Source of the DNA: Porticoccus sp950063125
GTDB lineage: Bacteria; Pseudomonadota; Gammaproteobacteria; Pseudomonadales; Porticoccaceae
DNA length: 64,000 bases
Reading direction: 5' to 3' (one strand)
NCBI RefSeq assembly: GCF_963973895.1
Contig: NZ_CAXBBF010000001.1
The translations under genes were made by a program, and so were the position numbers. Positions 43,688-52,423 of the stretch are shown here, piece after piece. Numbering within the stretch: the first letter of the stretch is position 1; each line of letters opens with the position of its first letter. The notes under the pieces were generated by a model. That model made no database searches, was not told the DNA's origin, and worked only from the letters and a program-made list of their open reading frames with translations.

Positions 43688-44419
43688 TTAACACTTTTGT
43701 GCTACAACCACCAGGCTGGATCCCCAGGGAAACTTGGCCCCTCTCTTTGCCAGCCAATTTTCGATCATCGAAATTTTTAGTAAAACGTGATTGGTGATTT
43801 TGCCGGGATTTTCTTCATATGCCTGAAATTGCCTTTTCTTCCATAAAAATCTGGAAATCACGACGAGGGGGAATAATAAAAACTGGTAGTAATTGACATA
43901 TCTGATGGTGAATCCAGCCTGTTCGAGGATCTGGGTGAGGGTCGTTTTGGTGTAGCGCCTTTTATGGCCGGCCTGGATGTCCCGATTGCTCCAGAGCCAG
44001 GGTTGTGCCGGGACAGTGATAATTAATATTGAGTTGGATTTGAGTGTGCGAGAGAGTTCTCGCAGCATTTTGTGATCGTCAACATGCTCGAGCACATCAA
44101 GCGATGTCATCATGTCCACTGATTTATTTCCCAGCGGTAACTCCTGAACATCTCCGGCTATGAGCTGTGTGTCAGGTGCCAGGGTTTTCATCTGGGGAGA
44201 GAGCAGTACCAGACGATCAATGCCGACCAGGTGTTCACCGTAGGTTTGCAAATGTGTCAGGTTATAGCCGGAGCCGCAACCAATATCAGCGAGGGTTTCA
44301 ACCGGCTTTGGGCAGAATCTCCGGATCAGCTCCAGTACCATTGAGCGTCGGGCGCAGAACCAGAAGTGCGTCTGTTCCGTTCGCACTAGCATTTCATAGC
44401 GATCTGGCGTGAATTCCAT
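43688..44419 (-). CDS. SAM-dependent methyltransferase
   Basis: This 243-residue class I methyltransferase has LADIGCGSGYNLTHLQ in motif I, AGDVQELPLGNKSVDMMTSL and DVLEHVDDHKMLREL. The tail has a hydrophobic stretch (NYYQFLLFPLVVISRFLW) that may sit at the membrane, as in several lipid- or polyprenyl-linked sugar methyltransferases. It is the first gene of the right minus-strand block and lies divergent from the MFS gene. Confidence 0.82.
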   Translation of the reverse strand: MEFTPDRYEMLVRTEQTHFWFCARRSMVLELIRRFCPKPVETLADIGCGSGYNLTHLQTYGEHLVGIDRLVLLSPQMKTLAPDTQLIAGDVQELPLGNKSVDMMTSLDVLEHVDDHKMLRELSRTLKSNSILIITVPAQPWLWSNRDIQAGHKRRYTKTTLTQILEQAGFTIRYVNYYQFLLFPLVVISRFLWKKRQFQAYEENPGKITNHVLLKISMIENWLAKRGAKFPWGSSLVVVAQKC

Positions 44420-44633
44420 TATTAGCTTATTTTTATCGGCGATTGCCCCATTCTATCTGTATGCCATCAGAGTGCATAGATATGCCTTTGGGTGGTGCCA
44501 TGTTATATAGCCCGGGCACCTAGAGGGTATTTAGCCTGGATTGTCCAAGTTGGGGCCTCGTGCATGGCCAAATATTAATTTGGTTGATCGCAAACACGCC
44601 CTGGCTACCCTACTTATTCCTTTGTCAGCCCTT

Positions 44634-44639
44634 TATAAT
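44634..44639 (+). promoter_or_regulatory. -10 box of MFS gene
   Basis: A perfect TATAAT lies 31 bp before the ATG at 44671. The matching -35 position has only a weak TACTTA. If used, it excludes a start codon further upstream at 44560. Confidence 0.45.
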
Positions 44640-44670
44640 ATCCGCCTCTGATATCAACGCTGTCATTCCC

Positions 44671-46032
44671 ATGAATCCACTGGAACGCAAAAGCCTGTTT
44701 GGTTTGGCCTCTCTCTATGCTTTTCGCATGGTGGGGTTGTTCATGTTGCTGCCAGTGCTGGCCCTCTACGCTGGCGACTACAGTGGCAGCTCGGCCTTGC
44801 TTGTAGGCTTGGCCCTGGGTATCTACGGTCTCACCCAGGGGCTATTCCAGATTCCACTGGGGTTTCTTTCCGATCGGATTGGCCGAAAGCCGGTGATCGC
44901 TGGTGGGTTGTTGTTGTTTCTTGTGGGGAGTGTTATCGCTGCGCTATCGGATTCCATGTGGGGCCTGATTGCAGGGCGCGCCATGCAGGGCGCGGGTGCA
45001 GTGGCCAGTACGATCATGGCGTTATTGTCTGATTTGACGACTGAGCAGAATCGCACCAAAGCCATGGCGTTGGTTGGGGGCAGTATCGGGATTTCGTTTG
45101 CTCTTTCAATGGTGCTCGGGCCGGTGTTGGCGAATCAATGGGGGCTGTCCGGCTTATTTTGGCTGGCGGCCGGGATGTCGGTAGTGAGCCTTGGGGTGTT
45201 GGCCCTGGTGATTCCAACGCCGGTGACCTTGCTTCACAACGCGGAAGCAGAAGCGATACCGGCAATGTTTGGCCGTTTGTTAAAAGACGCTGAGCTGTTG
45301 CGGCTCAATCTGGGGATTGGCACCCTGCATTTCGCCCAGATGGCCAGCTGGGTTGCAGTTCCGGTGATTCTGGAGCAGAGCCTAGATCTGGCCCGCGGCG
45401 ATCACTGGATGATTTATCTCGGCACCATGGGCTTGTCGTTTCTCTGCATGTTACCTTTTATTATCATTGCAGAGACCCGCCGCAAAATGAAACCGGTCTT
45501 TATTGGTGCGGTTGTTTTACTGGCGTTAGCCGAGATCGTCCTGGCCGGTAATATCGATTACCGCTATGGATTTATCGCCGGTTTGTTTCTGTTTTTTATG
45601 GCATTCAACTTGCTGGAGGCCTCGTTGCCGTCGCTGGTCAGTAAGCTGGCGCCGGCCGGCGGTCGTGGAACCGCCATGGGGATTTATTCCACCAGCCAGT
45701 TTCTGGGTGCTTTTCTCGGTGGTGTGGTCGGCGGCTATGTGGCCTGGCGGTTTGGTTATGCCGAGGTTTTCTGGATGGTGGCTGTATCGATTCTGGTCTG
45801 GCTGGTTGCTGCAGTGACCATGAAGAAGCCGGCGCACCTGAAGAGTCTGGTGGTTACTTTGATGCCGGGGGAGGTGATCGCTGCGGAACACTTTGTCGGG
45901 GCGGTGCCGGGTGTTCAGGACGTGGTGATTATGCCGGATCACCGGCTGGCATACTTTAAAGTTGACAAGGATTTTTTCTGTCAGACAGACATGGAGTCAG
46001 CGCTGGGACGTCCGCTGGAGACACCGATTTAG
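44671..46032 (+). CDS. MFS transporter of the uvrA-ssb locus
   Basis: This is a 453-residue major facilitator with about 12 spans. The N terminus (LFGLASLYAFRMVGLFMLLP) and the loop 2-3 motif GFLSDRIGRKPVI are typical of drug/H+ antiporters related to YajR. The last ~70 residues form a soluble domain (VQDVVIMPDHRLAYFKVDK) resembling a small ferredoxin-like fold as in YajR. It lies convergent to ssb, as in Pseudomonas, where uvrA is also adjacent; here the glycan cluster separates them. The substrate is unknown. The start gives the conserved N terminus. Confidence 0.9.
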   Translation: MNPLERKSLFGLASLYAFRMVGLFMLLPVLALYAGDYSGSSALLVGLALGIYGLTQGLFQIPLGFLSDRIGRKPVIAGGLLLFLVGSVIAALSDSMWGLIAGRAMQGAGAVASTIMALLSDLTTEQNRTKAMALVGGSIGISFALSMVLGPVLANQWGLSGLFWLAAGMSVVSLGVLALVIPTPVTLLHNAEAEAIPAMFGRLLKDAELLRLNLGIGTLHFAQMASWVAVPVILEQSLDLARGDHWMIYLGTMGLSFLCMLPFIIIAETRRKMKPVFIGAVVLLALAEIVLAGNIDYRYGFIAGLFLFFMAFNLLEASLPSLVSKLAPAGGRGTAMGIYSTSQFLGAFLGGVVGGYVAWRFGYAEVFWMVAVSILVWLVAAVTMKKPAHLKSLVVTLMPGEVIAAEHFVGAVPGVQDVVIMPDHRLAYFKVDKDFFCQTDMESALGRPLETPI

Positions 46033-46038
46033 CGGCAC

Positions 46039-46067
46039 AAAAAAACCCGCGTGAAAGCGGGCTTTTT
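46039..46067. terminator. Bidirectional terminator between MFS gene and ssb
   Basis: CCCGC (46046-46050) and GCGGG (46057-46061) with a GTGAAA loop are flanked by an A-run on the left and CTTTTT on the right, so they can act on both strands for the two convergent genes. Confidence 0.85.
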
Positions 46068-46082
46068 ATCGGATTCAGTTTG

Positions 46083-46586
46083 TCAGAACGGGATGTCATC
46101 GTCAAAACTGTCGAATCCGGGATCTGTGTTATTGCTGTTGGACGCCGATGGCTGCTGTTGCTGGGGTTTGCTGTAGCCCCCCTGGCCGCCTGAAGGGCCT
46201 TGTTGCTGCATGCTATCGTCGTAGCCTGATGAGCCCGAGCCTGCCCCGCCACGGCTATCCAGCATCTGCATTTCATTCGCCACGATTTCAGTGGTGTATT
46301 TGTCCTGACCGCTCTGGTCCTGCCACTTGCGGGTTCTGAGAGAGCCCTCAATATATACCTTGCTGCCTTTTTTCAGGTATTCCGCAGCGATTTCTGCGAG
46401 ACGATTGAAAAACACGACTCTGTGCCATTCAGTGCGTTCCTGCGGTTGGCCGGTCTGTTTGTCTTTCCAGGTTTCACTGGTGGCCAGAGTCAGATTGGTT
46501 ACTGCGCCACCGCTGGGCATATACCGTGTTTCCGGGTCTTTGCCGAGATTGCCGATCAGAATTACTTTGTTGATACCCCGGGCCAT
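46083..46586 (-). CDS. ssb: Single-stranded DNA-binding protein
   Basis: This 167-residue protein has an N-terminal OB fold (MARGINKVILIGNLGKDPE, TEWHRVVFFNRLAEIAAEYL), a Gly/Gln/Ser-rich linker and the acidic C-terminal tip DDDIPF that recruits partner proteins. It coats ssDNA in replication and repair. The start at 46586 has a GGAGCAA site; four extra residues in a longer frame are not conserved. The promoter is at 46618-46646. Confidence 0.98.
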   Translation of the reverse strand: MARGINKVILIGNLGKDPETRYMPSGGAVTNLTLATSETWKDKQTGQPQERTEWHRVVFFNRLAEIAAEYLKKGSKVYIEGSLRTRKWQDQSGQDKYTTEIVANEMQMLDSRGGAGSGSSGYDDSMQQQGPSGGQGGYSKPQQQQPSASNSNNTDPGFDSFDDDIPF

Positions 46587-46617
46587 GTGTTGCTCCACTT
46601 GCCAAAATTAAGAGCGG

Positions 46618-46646
46618 AGTTTACCTCGGAAACGCTGCCCTGTCAT
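46618..46646 (-). promoter_or_regulatory. ssb promoter
   Basis: On the minus strand ATGACA (46646-46641) and TAAACT (46623-46618) are 17 bp apart, 32 bp upstream of the ssb ATG. No LexA-type CTGT-N8-ACAG was found near it. Confidence 0.55.
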
Positions 46647-46664
46647 TGGCTCAGGTTGTGCTTG

Positions 46665-46682
46665 GGTCCTGTTAACAGGACC
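46665..46682. repeat. Perfect 18-bp palindrome
   Basis: GGTCCTGTTAACAGGACC lies just past the glutathione transferase stop codon and about 20 bp upstream of the ssb -35 box. Without a T-run it is not a normal terminator. A dyad of this length upstream of a promoter could be an operator. Confidence 0.7.
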
Positions 46683-47317
46683 TAACTGTTGGCCACGACA
46701 CTGGGACGCTCGGATATCTGCTGGTGCCAGCGGCGGAGATGCTCGTGCCCGTCGGGCATGGCTACCCCGGCCCATTCGGCAAAGTCGATGGTTACCAGTG
46801 CGGTGATATCAGCCATCGAGAAATTGTTCCCGGCAAGGTATGACCTGTTGGCCAGATGTTGGTTGAGGTCACCGTAGAAATTCATGATGCGCTGCCGACC
46901 ACGTTCCACCAGGGCCGGGATTTTGTCGTAATTGTGTGGGCCCACCAGTGCCCTTCCGTCAAGCCAGTCAGGTCCGTTTCTGAACAGATCTGCCACTGCC
47001 TGAAAGCCGTTGGTAAAACAGATCTGGTTCCACATTTCTACCAGCCCGATTTCCTGGGCAGTAGCGCCAAACAGGGGTGGCTCCGGATGGCGGGCTTCCA
47101 GATAGCGGGCAATGGCGTTGGTCTGGGAGATACAGGTGCCATCATCAAGCTCCAGCACCGGCACATCGCAGTTGGGACTCTTCTCTCGGAAATCTTCTGT
47201 GAGTTGCTCGCCTTTCAGCAGGTCCACTTCGATACGCGGAAAATCGATCCCCTTTTCGGCCATGAAGATATTCAGCCGTCGGGGATTGGGCACGCCGGGA
47301 TAGTCATAGAGTTTCAT
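46682..47317 (-). CDS. Glutathione S-transferase family protein
   Basis: This is a 211-residue protein with an N-terminal thioredoxin-like domain (MKLYDYPGVPNPRRLNIFMA, then CDVPVLELDDGTCISQTNAI, with the cis-Pro of VPVL and the SxT-type glutathione site) and an all-helical C-terminal domain (NNFSMADITALVTIDFAEWA). No Cys is at the CxxC place; a Tyr or Asn near the start would be catalytic. It probably conjugates glutathione to electrophiles. The substrate is unknown. Confidence 0.92.
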   Translation of the reverse strand: MKLYDYPGVPNPRRLNIFMAEKGIDFPRIEVDLLKGEQLTEDFREKSPNCDVPVLELDDGTCISQTNAIARYLEARHPEPPLFGATAQEIGLVEMWNQICFTNGFQAVADLFRNGPDWLDGRALVGPHNYDKIPALVERGRQRIMNFYGDLNQHLANRSYLAGNNFSMADITALVTIDFAEWAGVAMPDGHEHLRRWHQQISERPSVVANS

Positions 47318-47427
47318 GGCATTTCCTTATTCTGGTTATTAACGATGATCGTGCATGACCTACGGGTTCGTCTGTCGATGCTAACGGTTGTCATCGCGGA
47401 AGGAAAGCCTGGCGGCGAGGTGGCGGG

Positions 47428-48843
47428 TTAGAACGCATTTCGGTTGTGAAAGATACTAAACACCGTGAGGGTAATGATTTTCAGGTCGAGCCACAGCGAC
47501 CAGTTGTTGATGTATTCAAGATCGCATTCTACCCGCCGCTCCATCTTTTCCAGTGTATCGGTCAGCCCCCGATAACCGCGGATCTGGGCGAGCCCGGTAA
47601 TCCCCGGCTTGACCTTGTGGCGCCACATATAGGATTCGATCAGATCCATGTAATACTCATTGTGGATCAGGGCGTGGGGTCTGGGACCAACGATGGACAT
47701 GCGGCCCTGTACGACATTAAAAAACTGCGGTAATTCATCGAGACTGGTACGTCGCAGAAAAGCCCCCAGTCTGGTGAGCCTCGGGTCATCGGGTTTCGCC
47801 TGGGTTACCGTACCATTGGCTTCCTGGTGAACGGTCATGGATCTGAACTTGTAAACCTTGAAGCGTCTGCCATCCTGACCATTACGATACTGCTTGAACA
47901 ATACGGGGCCGGGCGAACTGAATTTGATCAGTAGCGCAATTGCCAGGCAGACAGGTGTGACCAGTGCGCAGATCAGTATGCCCAGCACCAGGTCTTCACA
48001 GCGCTTGAGGGTACGATTAAAGCCTCGCATTGGAGAGCAGCTGATATCTATGGCGTAGTGACCGAGGATGCTCGATACCTTGTGGTTGAGGAGCTGGATA
48101 TCTTCAAAGTCGGGGAAAAAGCGGATGTCCACCGTTACATGGCGGAGGGCATAGACAATGTCCTTAATAAACCTTCCCATGCTCAGCGGCAGGTCGAGCC
48201 ACACTTCATCGACCGAATATTTACTGAGTTCCTCTATCACCTGACCGGAGTGAGCCCAGCGCTCTATTTCACTGGAATGCACATGATGTACCAGTCGGTA
48301 ACCGGACTGCTGCATTTCCCGCTCGTCAAAGAGTACCTTGGCGTGGTGGTGATCGCTGGTAATGACCAGTACCGACCGCAGGTTCTTACCGGCACTTCGC
48401 AGGCGTTTCAGATAAAAGTGGTACCCGCAACGGTAGAGCGTGCCTCCCAACCAGGTTAATGCCACCAGGTAAATTAACCAGAGCCTGGAAAACTCGATTG
48501 CAGTCTTGGTAAAAACCAGAAAGGCCATGAGCACTGCCACAGTCAGCAGTAGCGAGAAAGTATAGCGTTTGAGGAGGGGAGGAAGTCGTCTGCCTCGCCA
48601 TGAGTCGTAGACGCCGGTAATGGTGAGGACAAAAACCAGCAGGAGTGCTGTGCCACCGGTCAATACTTCAAATTTGGCGGACATGTCTGCGAAGCCAAAG
48701 CGGAGCCAGTGAGCCACTAAACTGGCTAAGATGACATTGAGGGCATCAACAATGGCAATGAGTGGCGCAAAGCTGGAAGTGGATGAGGGCTGTGAGCTGG
48801 TTGCCATCAATTGATCGTCTGGGTCGTATAACGGAAGAACCAA
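47428..48843 (-). CDS. Undecaprenyl-phosphate sugar phosphotransferase (WcaJ-like)
   Basis: This 471-residue polyprenyl glycosylphosphotransferase has about four spans in the N-terminal half, a Rossmann-like CoA-binding middle (LRSVLVITSDHHHAKVL) and the C-terminal catalytic domain. That domain has KVYKFRSMTVHQEANG, RTSLDELPQFFNVVQGRMSI and VGPRPHA, with the membrane-hairpin helix before it. It transfers a hexose-1-phosphate (usually glucose) to undecaprenyl phosphate to start repeat-unit synthesis, and could prime the cluster 3 kb away. TTG 48843 has GGAG 7 bases upstream. Confidence 0.93.
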   Translation of the reverse strand: MVLPLYDPDDQLMATSSQPSSTSSFAPLIAIVDALNVILASLVAHWLRFGFADMSAKFEVLTGGTALLLVFVLTITGVYDSWRGRRLPPLLKRYTFSLLLTVAVLMAFLVFTKTAIEFSRLWLIYLVALTWLGGTLYRCGYHFYLKRLRSAGKNLRSVLVITSDHHHAKVLFDEREMQQSGYRLVHHVHSSEIERWAHSGQVIEELSKYSVDEVWLDLPLSMGRFIKDIVYALRHVTVDIRFFPDFEDIQLLNHKVSSILGHYAIDISCSPMRGFNRTLKRCEDLVLGILICALVTPVCLAIALLIKFSSPGPVLFKQYRNGQDGRRFKVYKFRSMTVHQEANGTVTQAKPDDPRLTRLGAFLRRTSLDELPQFFNVVQGRMSIVGPRPHALIHNEYYMDLIESYMWRHKVKPGITGLAQIRGYRGLTDTLEKMERRVECDLEYINNWSLWLDLKIITLTVFSIFHNRNAF

Positions 48844-48879
48844 ACCAGCTCTCCCGTGAAGAATAATTTCAATAGCAAA

Positions 48880-50097
48880 TTAGGCGTTGTAGCGCTGAAA
48901 AACCAGCGTTGCATTGGTGCCACCAAAACCAAAGCTGTTGGACATGACACGCTGCAGGTTGGCCTTGTCTACCCGTTTGGTGACAATGGGTAGGTCTGCC
49001 GCTTCCGGATCCAGGTTGTCGATGTTGGCGGAGGCGCAGATAAAGTTGTGTTCCATCATCAACAGACTGAAAATCGCTTCCTGAACACCAGCGGCGCCGA
49101 GTCCGTGCCCGGATAGCGATTTGGTCGAGCTGATGGGTGGTACTTTTTCGCCAAAAGTCTCCCTGATGGCCTTCAGCTCCTGCAAATCACCGACGGGTGT
49201 GCTGGTGCCATGGGTGTTGATGTAGTCGATATCCCCCTGGGTGGTTTGCATCGCCATTTTCATGCAGCGCGCGGCGCCCTCTCCGGACGGCGCCACCATG
49301 TCATAGCCATCGGAGGTGGAGCCATAGCCCACCAGCTCGGCATAGATTGTGGCGCCCCGCGCCAGGGCGTGTTCCAGTTCTTCCACGACCAGACAGCCTG
49401 CACCGACTCCCGGTACAAAACCGTCCCTGTCAGCGTCATAAGCCCTGGAGGCCAGTTGAGGAGTATCGTTATATTTGGTCGACAGTGCTCCCATGGCATC
49501 GAACATGCCCGCCATTGACCAGTGCATATCCTCGGCGCCACCGGCAAAGACAATGTCCTGTTTGTTCATCTGAATCAGTTCCATTGCGTGACCAATGCTG
49601 TGGGCACTGGTGGCACAGGCGGAGGCGATGGAATAGTTGGTGCCCTTGATTTTGAATGGTGTCGCCAGGCAAGCGGAAACGGTGCTGGCCATGATCTGGG
49701 TTACCCGGTAGGGACCCGCTTTTTTGATGCCCTTGGCGCGCATGACATCAATGGTTTCGGTGAACATTTCACCGGATACGCCGCCGGACCCCATCACTAG
49801 GCCGGTGCGGATATTGGAGACCTGATCCTCGCTGAGGCCGGCATCGGCAATGGCACGCTCGGTGGCGATATAGCCGTATGCCGCAGAGGGGCCCATAAAA
49901 CGGAGAATCTTGCGGTCAATCAGCTCCGCGAGATCAAGGTCGACCCGGGCAGCCACGTTGCAACGCAGGCCCATTTCTTCAAAATCTTCCCGGAATACGA
50001 TGCCGGATTTCCCTTCCTTTAGCGCTGTGGTGACGGTTTCTCTGTCATTACCCAGGCAGGAAACTATCCCCATTCCGGTAATTACTACACGTTTCAT
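48880..50097 (-). CDS. fabB: 3-oxoacyl-[ACP] synthase I
   Basis: This 405-residue elongating condensing enzyme has the Cys-His-His triad: Cys in SIASACATSAH near 162, His in INTHGTSTPVGD near 297 and His in TKSLSGHGLGAAG near 332. Its length is that of E. coli FabB. It elongates the cis-3-decenoyl-ACP made by FabA, and the genes are adjacent (49-bp gap), which is the signature pair for anaerobic unsaturated fatty acid synthesis in gammaproteobacteria. Confidence 0.98.
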   Translation of the reverse strand: MKRVVITGMGIVSCLGNDRETVTTALKEGKSGIVFREDFEEMGLRCNVAARVDLDLAELIDRKILRFMGPSAAYGYIATERAIADAGLSEDQVSNIRTGLVMGSGGVSGEMFTETIDVMRAKGIKKAGPYRVTQIMASTVSACLATPFKIKGTNYSIASACATSAHSIGHAMELIQMNKQDIVFAGGAEDMHWSMAGMFDAMGALSTKYNDTPQLASRAYDADRDGFVPGVGAGCLVVEELEHALARGATIYAELVGYGSTSDGYDMVAPSGEGAARCMKMAMQTTQGDIDYINTHGTSTPVGDLQELKAIRETFGEKVPPISSTKSLSGHGLGAAGVQEAIFSLLMMEHNFICASANIDNLDPEAADLPIVTKRVDKANLQRVMSNSFGFGGTNATLVFQRYNA

Positions 50098-50146
50098 CGT
50101 TTATACCTATGCCGACTGTCAGGTTCGGCTATTGTAGTAGAAAAAA

Positions 50147-50677
50147 TCAGAAGTTGTCAGTTGACTCGAACAGTCCAACACGCAGATCCTTCGCCGTATA
50201 AATCTCGCGGCCGTCCACAAAAACACTGCCATCGGCGATAGCCATTTTCAGTTTTCTTTCGACAATTCTCGAAATATCAATCTGGTAGGTCACGGTGCTT
50301 GCTTCTGGTAGTACCTGGCCGAAAAACTTCACTTCGCCCGAGCCCAGCGCCCGTCCCTTGCCGGGATTGCCTTTCCAGGCCAGGAAAAAGCCGGTCAGCT
50401 GCCACATGGCATCAAGGCCAAGGCAGCCGGGCATAACCGGGTCGCCATGAAAGTGGCAACCAAAAAACCACAGGTCTTTATGGATATCCAGTTCTGCAGT
50501 TATCAAGCCCTTGCCAAATCGGCCTTCTTCGGCATGAATGCGGGTGATTCTATCCACCATCAGCATGTTGTCAGCGGGGAGTTTGGCGTTGCCTTCACCG
50601 AACAGGTCGCCGTGACTACAGGCGACGATTTCCTCGCGGGTATACGCGTTCTGTGATTGTGGAACGAATTTCGTCAT
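50147..50677 (-). CDS. fabA: 3-hydroxydecanoyl-[ACP] dehydratase/isomerase
   Basis: This 176-residue hot-dog-fold enzyme has the active-site His in CHFHGDPVMPGCL and the Asp in GLDAMWQLTGFFL. It dehydrates 3-hydroxydecanoyl-ACP and isomerises the double bond. It is the first gene of the fabA-fabB pair. The length agrees with the family (about 172). Confidence 0.98.
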   Translation of the reverse strand: MTKFVPQSQNAYTREEIVACSHGDLFGEGNAKLPADNMLMVDRITRIHAEEGRFGKGLITAELDIHKDLWFFGCHFHGDPVMPGCLGLDAMWQLTGFFLAWKGNPGKGRALGSGEVKFFGQVLPEASTVTYQIDISRIVERKLKMAIADGSVFVDGREIYTAKDLRVGLFESTDNF

Positions 50678-50878
50678 TGAGTGGACTGTCCTGGTTGGTC
50701 GGTTTTACCCGGTGCTGGTTTGTCATCGAAGCGGTGAATTTTAGCGGATTTGCTCATTAAGTCCAGAAAAGAAGGGGGGAGCGTAGAGGGCATTATTGCC
50801 CTATGAATCCTCATCCATCAGATCAGAGCACACACTATATTGTATTGATGCTCGTGGCAGATATCCCTGTGCTGGATG

Positions 50879-51841
50879 TCAGCATTTTCGTTGGAGGGCA
50901 AACTCTGTGAGTTCTGCCAATGCCCGGTGTTCCGGTGAGTCTGTAAAATCTGCCAGGCAGGCTCTCGCCTGTTCTGCATGATGAGCTGCACAAGTGAGTG
51001 TATAGTCGAGTGCGCCAGTCGAATGGATGGCATCACTAATCTGGTCGAGCTGTTCCAGGGCACCTTTCTCAATGGCTGACCGAATCATCGCGGCCTGCGC
51101 TGGCGTCCCCCTCTGCATAGCGCAAATCAGAGGCAGTGTCGGTTTGCCCTCCGCGAGGTCATCACCGATATTTTTGCCAAGTTCGTCCGCCTGACCACTG
51201 TAGTCGAGCACGTCATCTACCAGCTGAAATGCCATTCCAAGATGATAACCGTAATGTTTTGCTGCTTCTTCCTGGGTGGCCGACGCCCCTGCCAGGATGG
51301 CGCCAGTTTGCGCCGCCGCCTCGAAGAGTTGAGCTGTTTTCTTGTGAATGACATTGAGGTAGGCCGCTTCGGATGTATCGGGGTTGCCAGCATTGATTAG
51401 TTGCTGCACTTCACCTTCGGAGATGATATTGGTGGTATCGGCGATGATTCGCATGATCGCCATGCTATCGATGGCAACCAGCATCTGGAACGCCCGGGAA
51501 TAGAGGAAGTCTCCGACAAGCACACTGGGAGCATTGCCGAACCGCGCATTGGCTGTGGCTCTTCCACGTCGCAGGCTGGAGGTGTCCACCACATCGTCGT
51601 GCAGTAGCGTGGCGGTGTGAATGAACTCGATAATGGCGGCCAGTGAGATGTGTTGTGTCCCCCGGTAGCCAAAGCTCTTCGCAATGAGTAACACCAGTAG
51701 TGGGCGAAGTCGTTTGCCGCCGGCGTCGACGATGTATTGGCCAATATTTTCCACTAACCCTACGTCAGAGTGCAGCTGGCGAATGATCAGCTCATTCACC
51801 TGTTCAAATTCGGATTTAACTACCTTATGGAATGGCAACAT
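50879..51841 (-). CDS. ispB: Polyprenyl (octaprenyl-type) diphosphate synthase
   Basis: This is a 320-residue trans-prenyltransferase with GGKRLRPLLVLL, the first Asp-rich motif TLLHDDVVDTSSLRRG and the second FQLVDDVLDYSG. It makes the isoprenoid tail of ubiquinone. It is divergent from rplU-rpmA, as in E. coli and Pseudomonas. The start at 51841 (MLPFHKVVKSEFEQV) is preferred to a longer frame because AAGG lies upstream and it matches the family's beginning. Confidence 0.95.
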   Translation of the reverse strand: MLPFHKVVKSEFEQVNELIIRQLHSDVGLVENIGQYIVDAGGKRLRPLLVLLIAKSFGYRGTQHISLAAIIEFIHTATLLHDDVVDTSSLRRGRATANARFGNAPSVLVGDFLYSRAFQMLVAIDSMAIMRIIADTTNIISEGEVQQLINAGNPDTSEAAYLNVIHKKTAQLFEAAAQTGAILAGASATQEEAAKHYGYHLGMAFQLVDDVLDYSGQADELGKNIGDDLAEGKPTLPLICAMQRGTPAQAAMIRSAIEKGALEQLDQISDAIHSTGALDYTLTCAAHHAEQARACLADFTDSPEHRALAELTEFALQRKC

Positions 51842-51982
51842 GCCGTAACCTTGGCCAGCAACGATAGGTGTAAACAGCCAATGCACGCGGGACTTGTACG
51901 ATAGGCGCGTCGCATCCTAGAGAGGGCCTCTGTCACTGTCAAGTTTCCGGTGCTGACATCACCTGTACAATGGAATATTTCC

Positions 51983-52011
51983 TTGCGGTAACAGGGTCTT
52001 TCCCTTAAAAT
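51983..52011 (+). promoter_or_regulatory. rplU-rpmA promoter
   Basis: TTGCGG (51983-51988) and TAAAAT (52006-52011) are 17 bp apart, in the intergenic region divergent from ispB, leaving a leader of about 70 bases before rplU. Confidence 0.6.
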
Positions 52012-52089
52012 CCTGCCCCTCGCAAAACCGGCCTTGAGGAAATCGTTCCTGCAGGCTTCGAACTGGCATGAGCGAATACGGAGCATATT

Positions 52090-52404
52090 ATGTACGCAGT
52101 TATAAAGAGTGGTGGCAAACAGCACCGGGTGAAGGAAGGCGAATACCTGCGCCTCGAAAAGCTGGAAGTCCCCACCGGTGGCAATATTGACTTCAATGAA
52201 GTGCTGATGGTTGCCGATGGTGAAAATTTCAAGATTGGTGCGCCGTTGCTTGAAGGTGCCAAGGTGACCGGTGAAGTGCTTAGTCATGGTCGTGCGGACA
52301 AGGTGCAAATCATCAAGTTCCGCCGCCGCAAGCATCACCGGAAGCAAATGGGCCACCGTCAGTGGTACACCGAAGTGAAAATCACGGGCATCAGTGCCGG
52401 TTAA
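52090..52404 (+). CDS. rplU: 50S ribosomal protein L21
   Basis: This is a 104-residue ribosomal protein with the typical start MYAVIKSGGKQHRVKEGEYL and end KFRRRKHHRKQMGHRQWYTE. It forms the usual operon with rpmA, 19 bp downstream. Confidence 0.98.
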   Translation: MYAVIKSGGKQHRVKEGEYLRLEKLEVPTGGNIDFNEVLMVADGENFKIGAPLLEGAKVTGEVLSHGRADKVQIIKFRRRKHHRKQMGHRQWYTEVKITGISAG

Positions 52405-52423
52405 GATCAGATAGGAGAACGTC

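Larger units (their letters stand above)
21565..44419. other. Surface polysaccharide biosynthesis cluster
   Basis: About 23 kb of glycan genes lie between uvrA and the MFS-ssb pair, which are adjacent in pseudomonads. The cluster encodes precursor synthesis (RmlABCD, FdtAB, ManC), at least five glycosyltransferases, two sulfotransferases, two methyltransferases, a flippase and several modifying enzymes. It has a plus-strand first gene, a minus-strand block (23.3-30.8 kb), a plus-strand block (31.5-38.9 kb) and a minus-strand block (38.9-44.4 kb). The left block is clearly more A+T-rich than the rest, so the cluster appears mosaic. O-antigen, capsule or exopolysaccharide are all possible. Confidence 0.85.
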
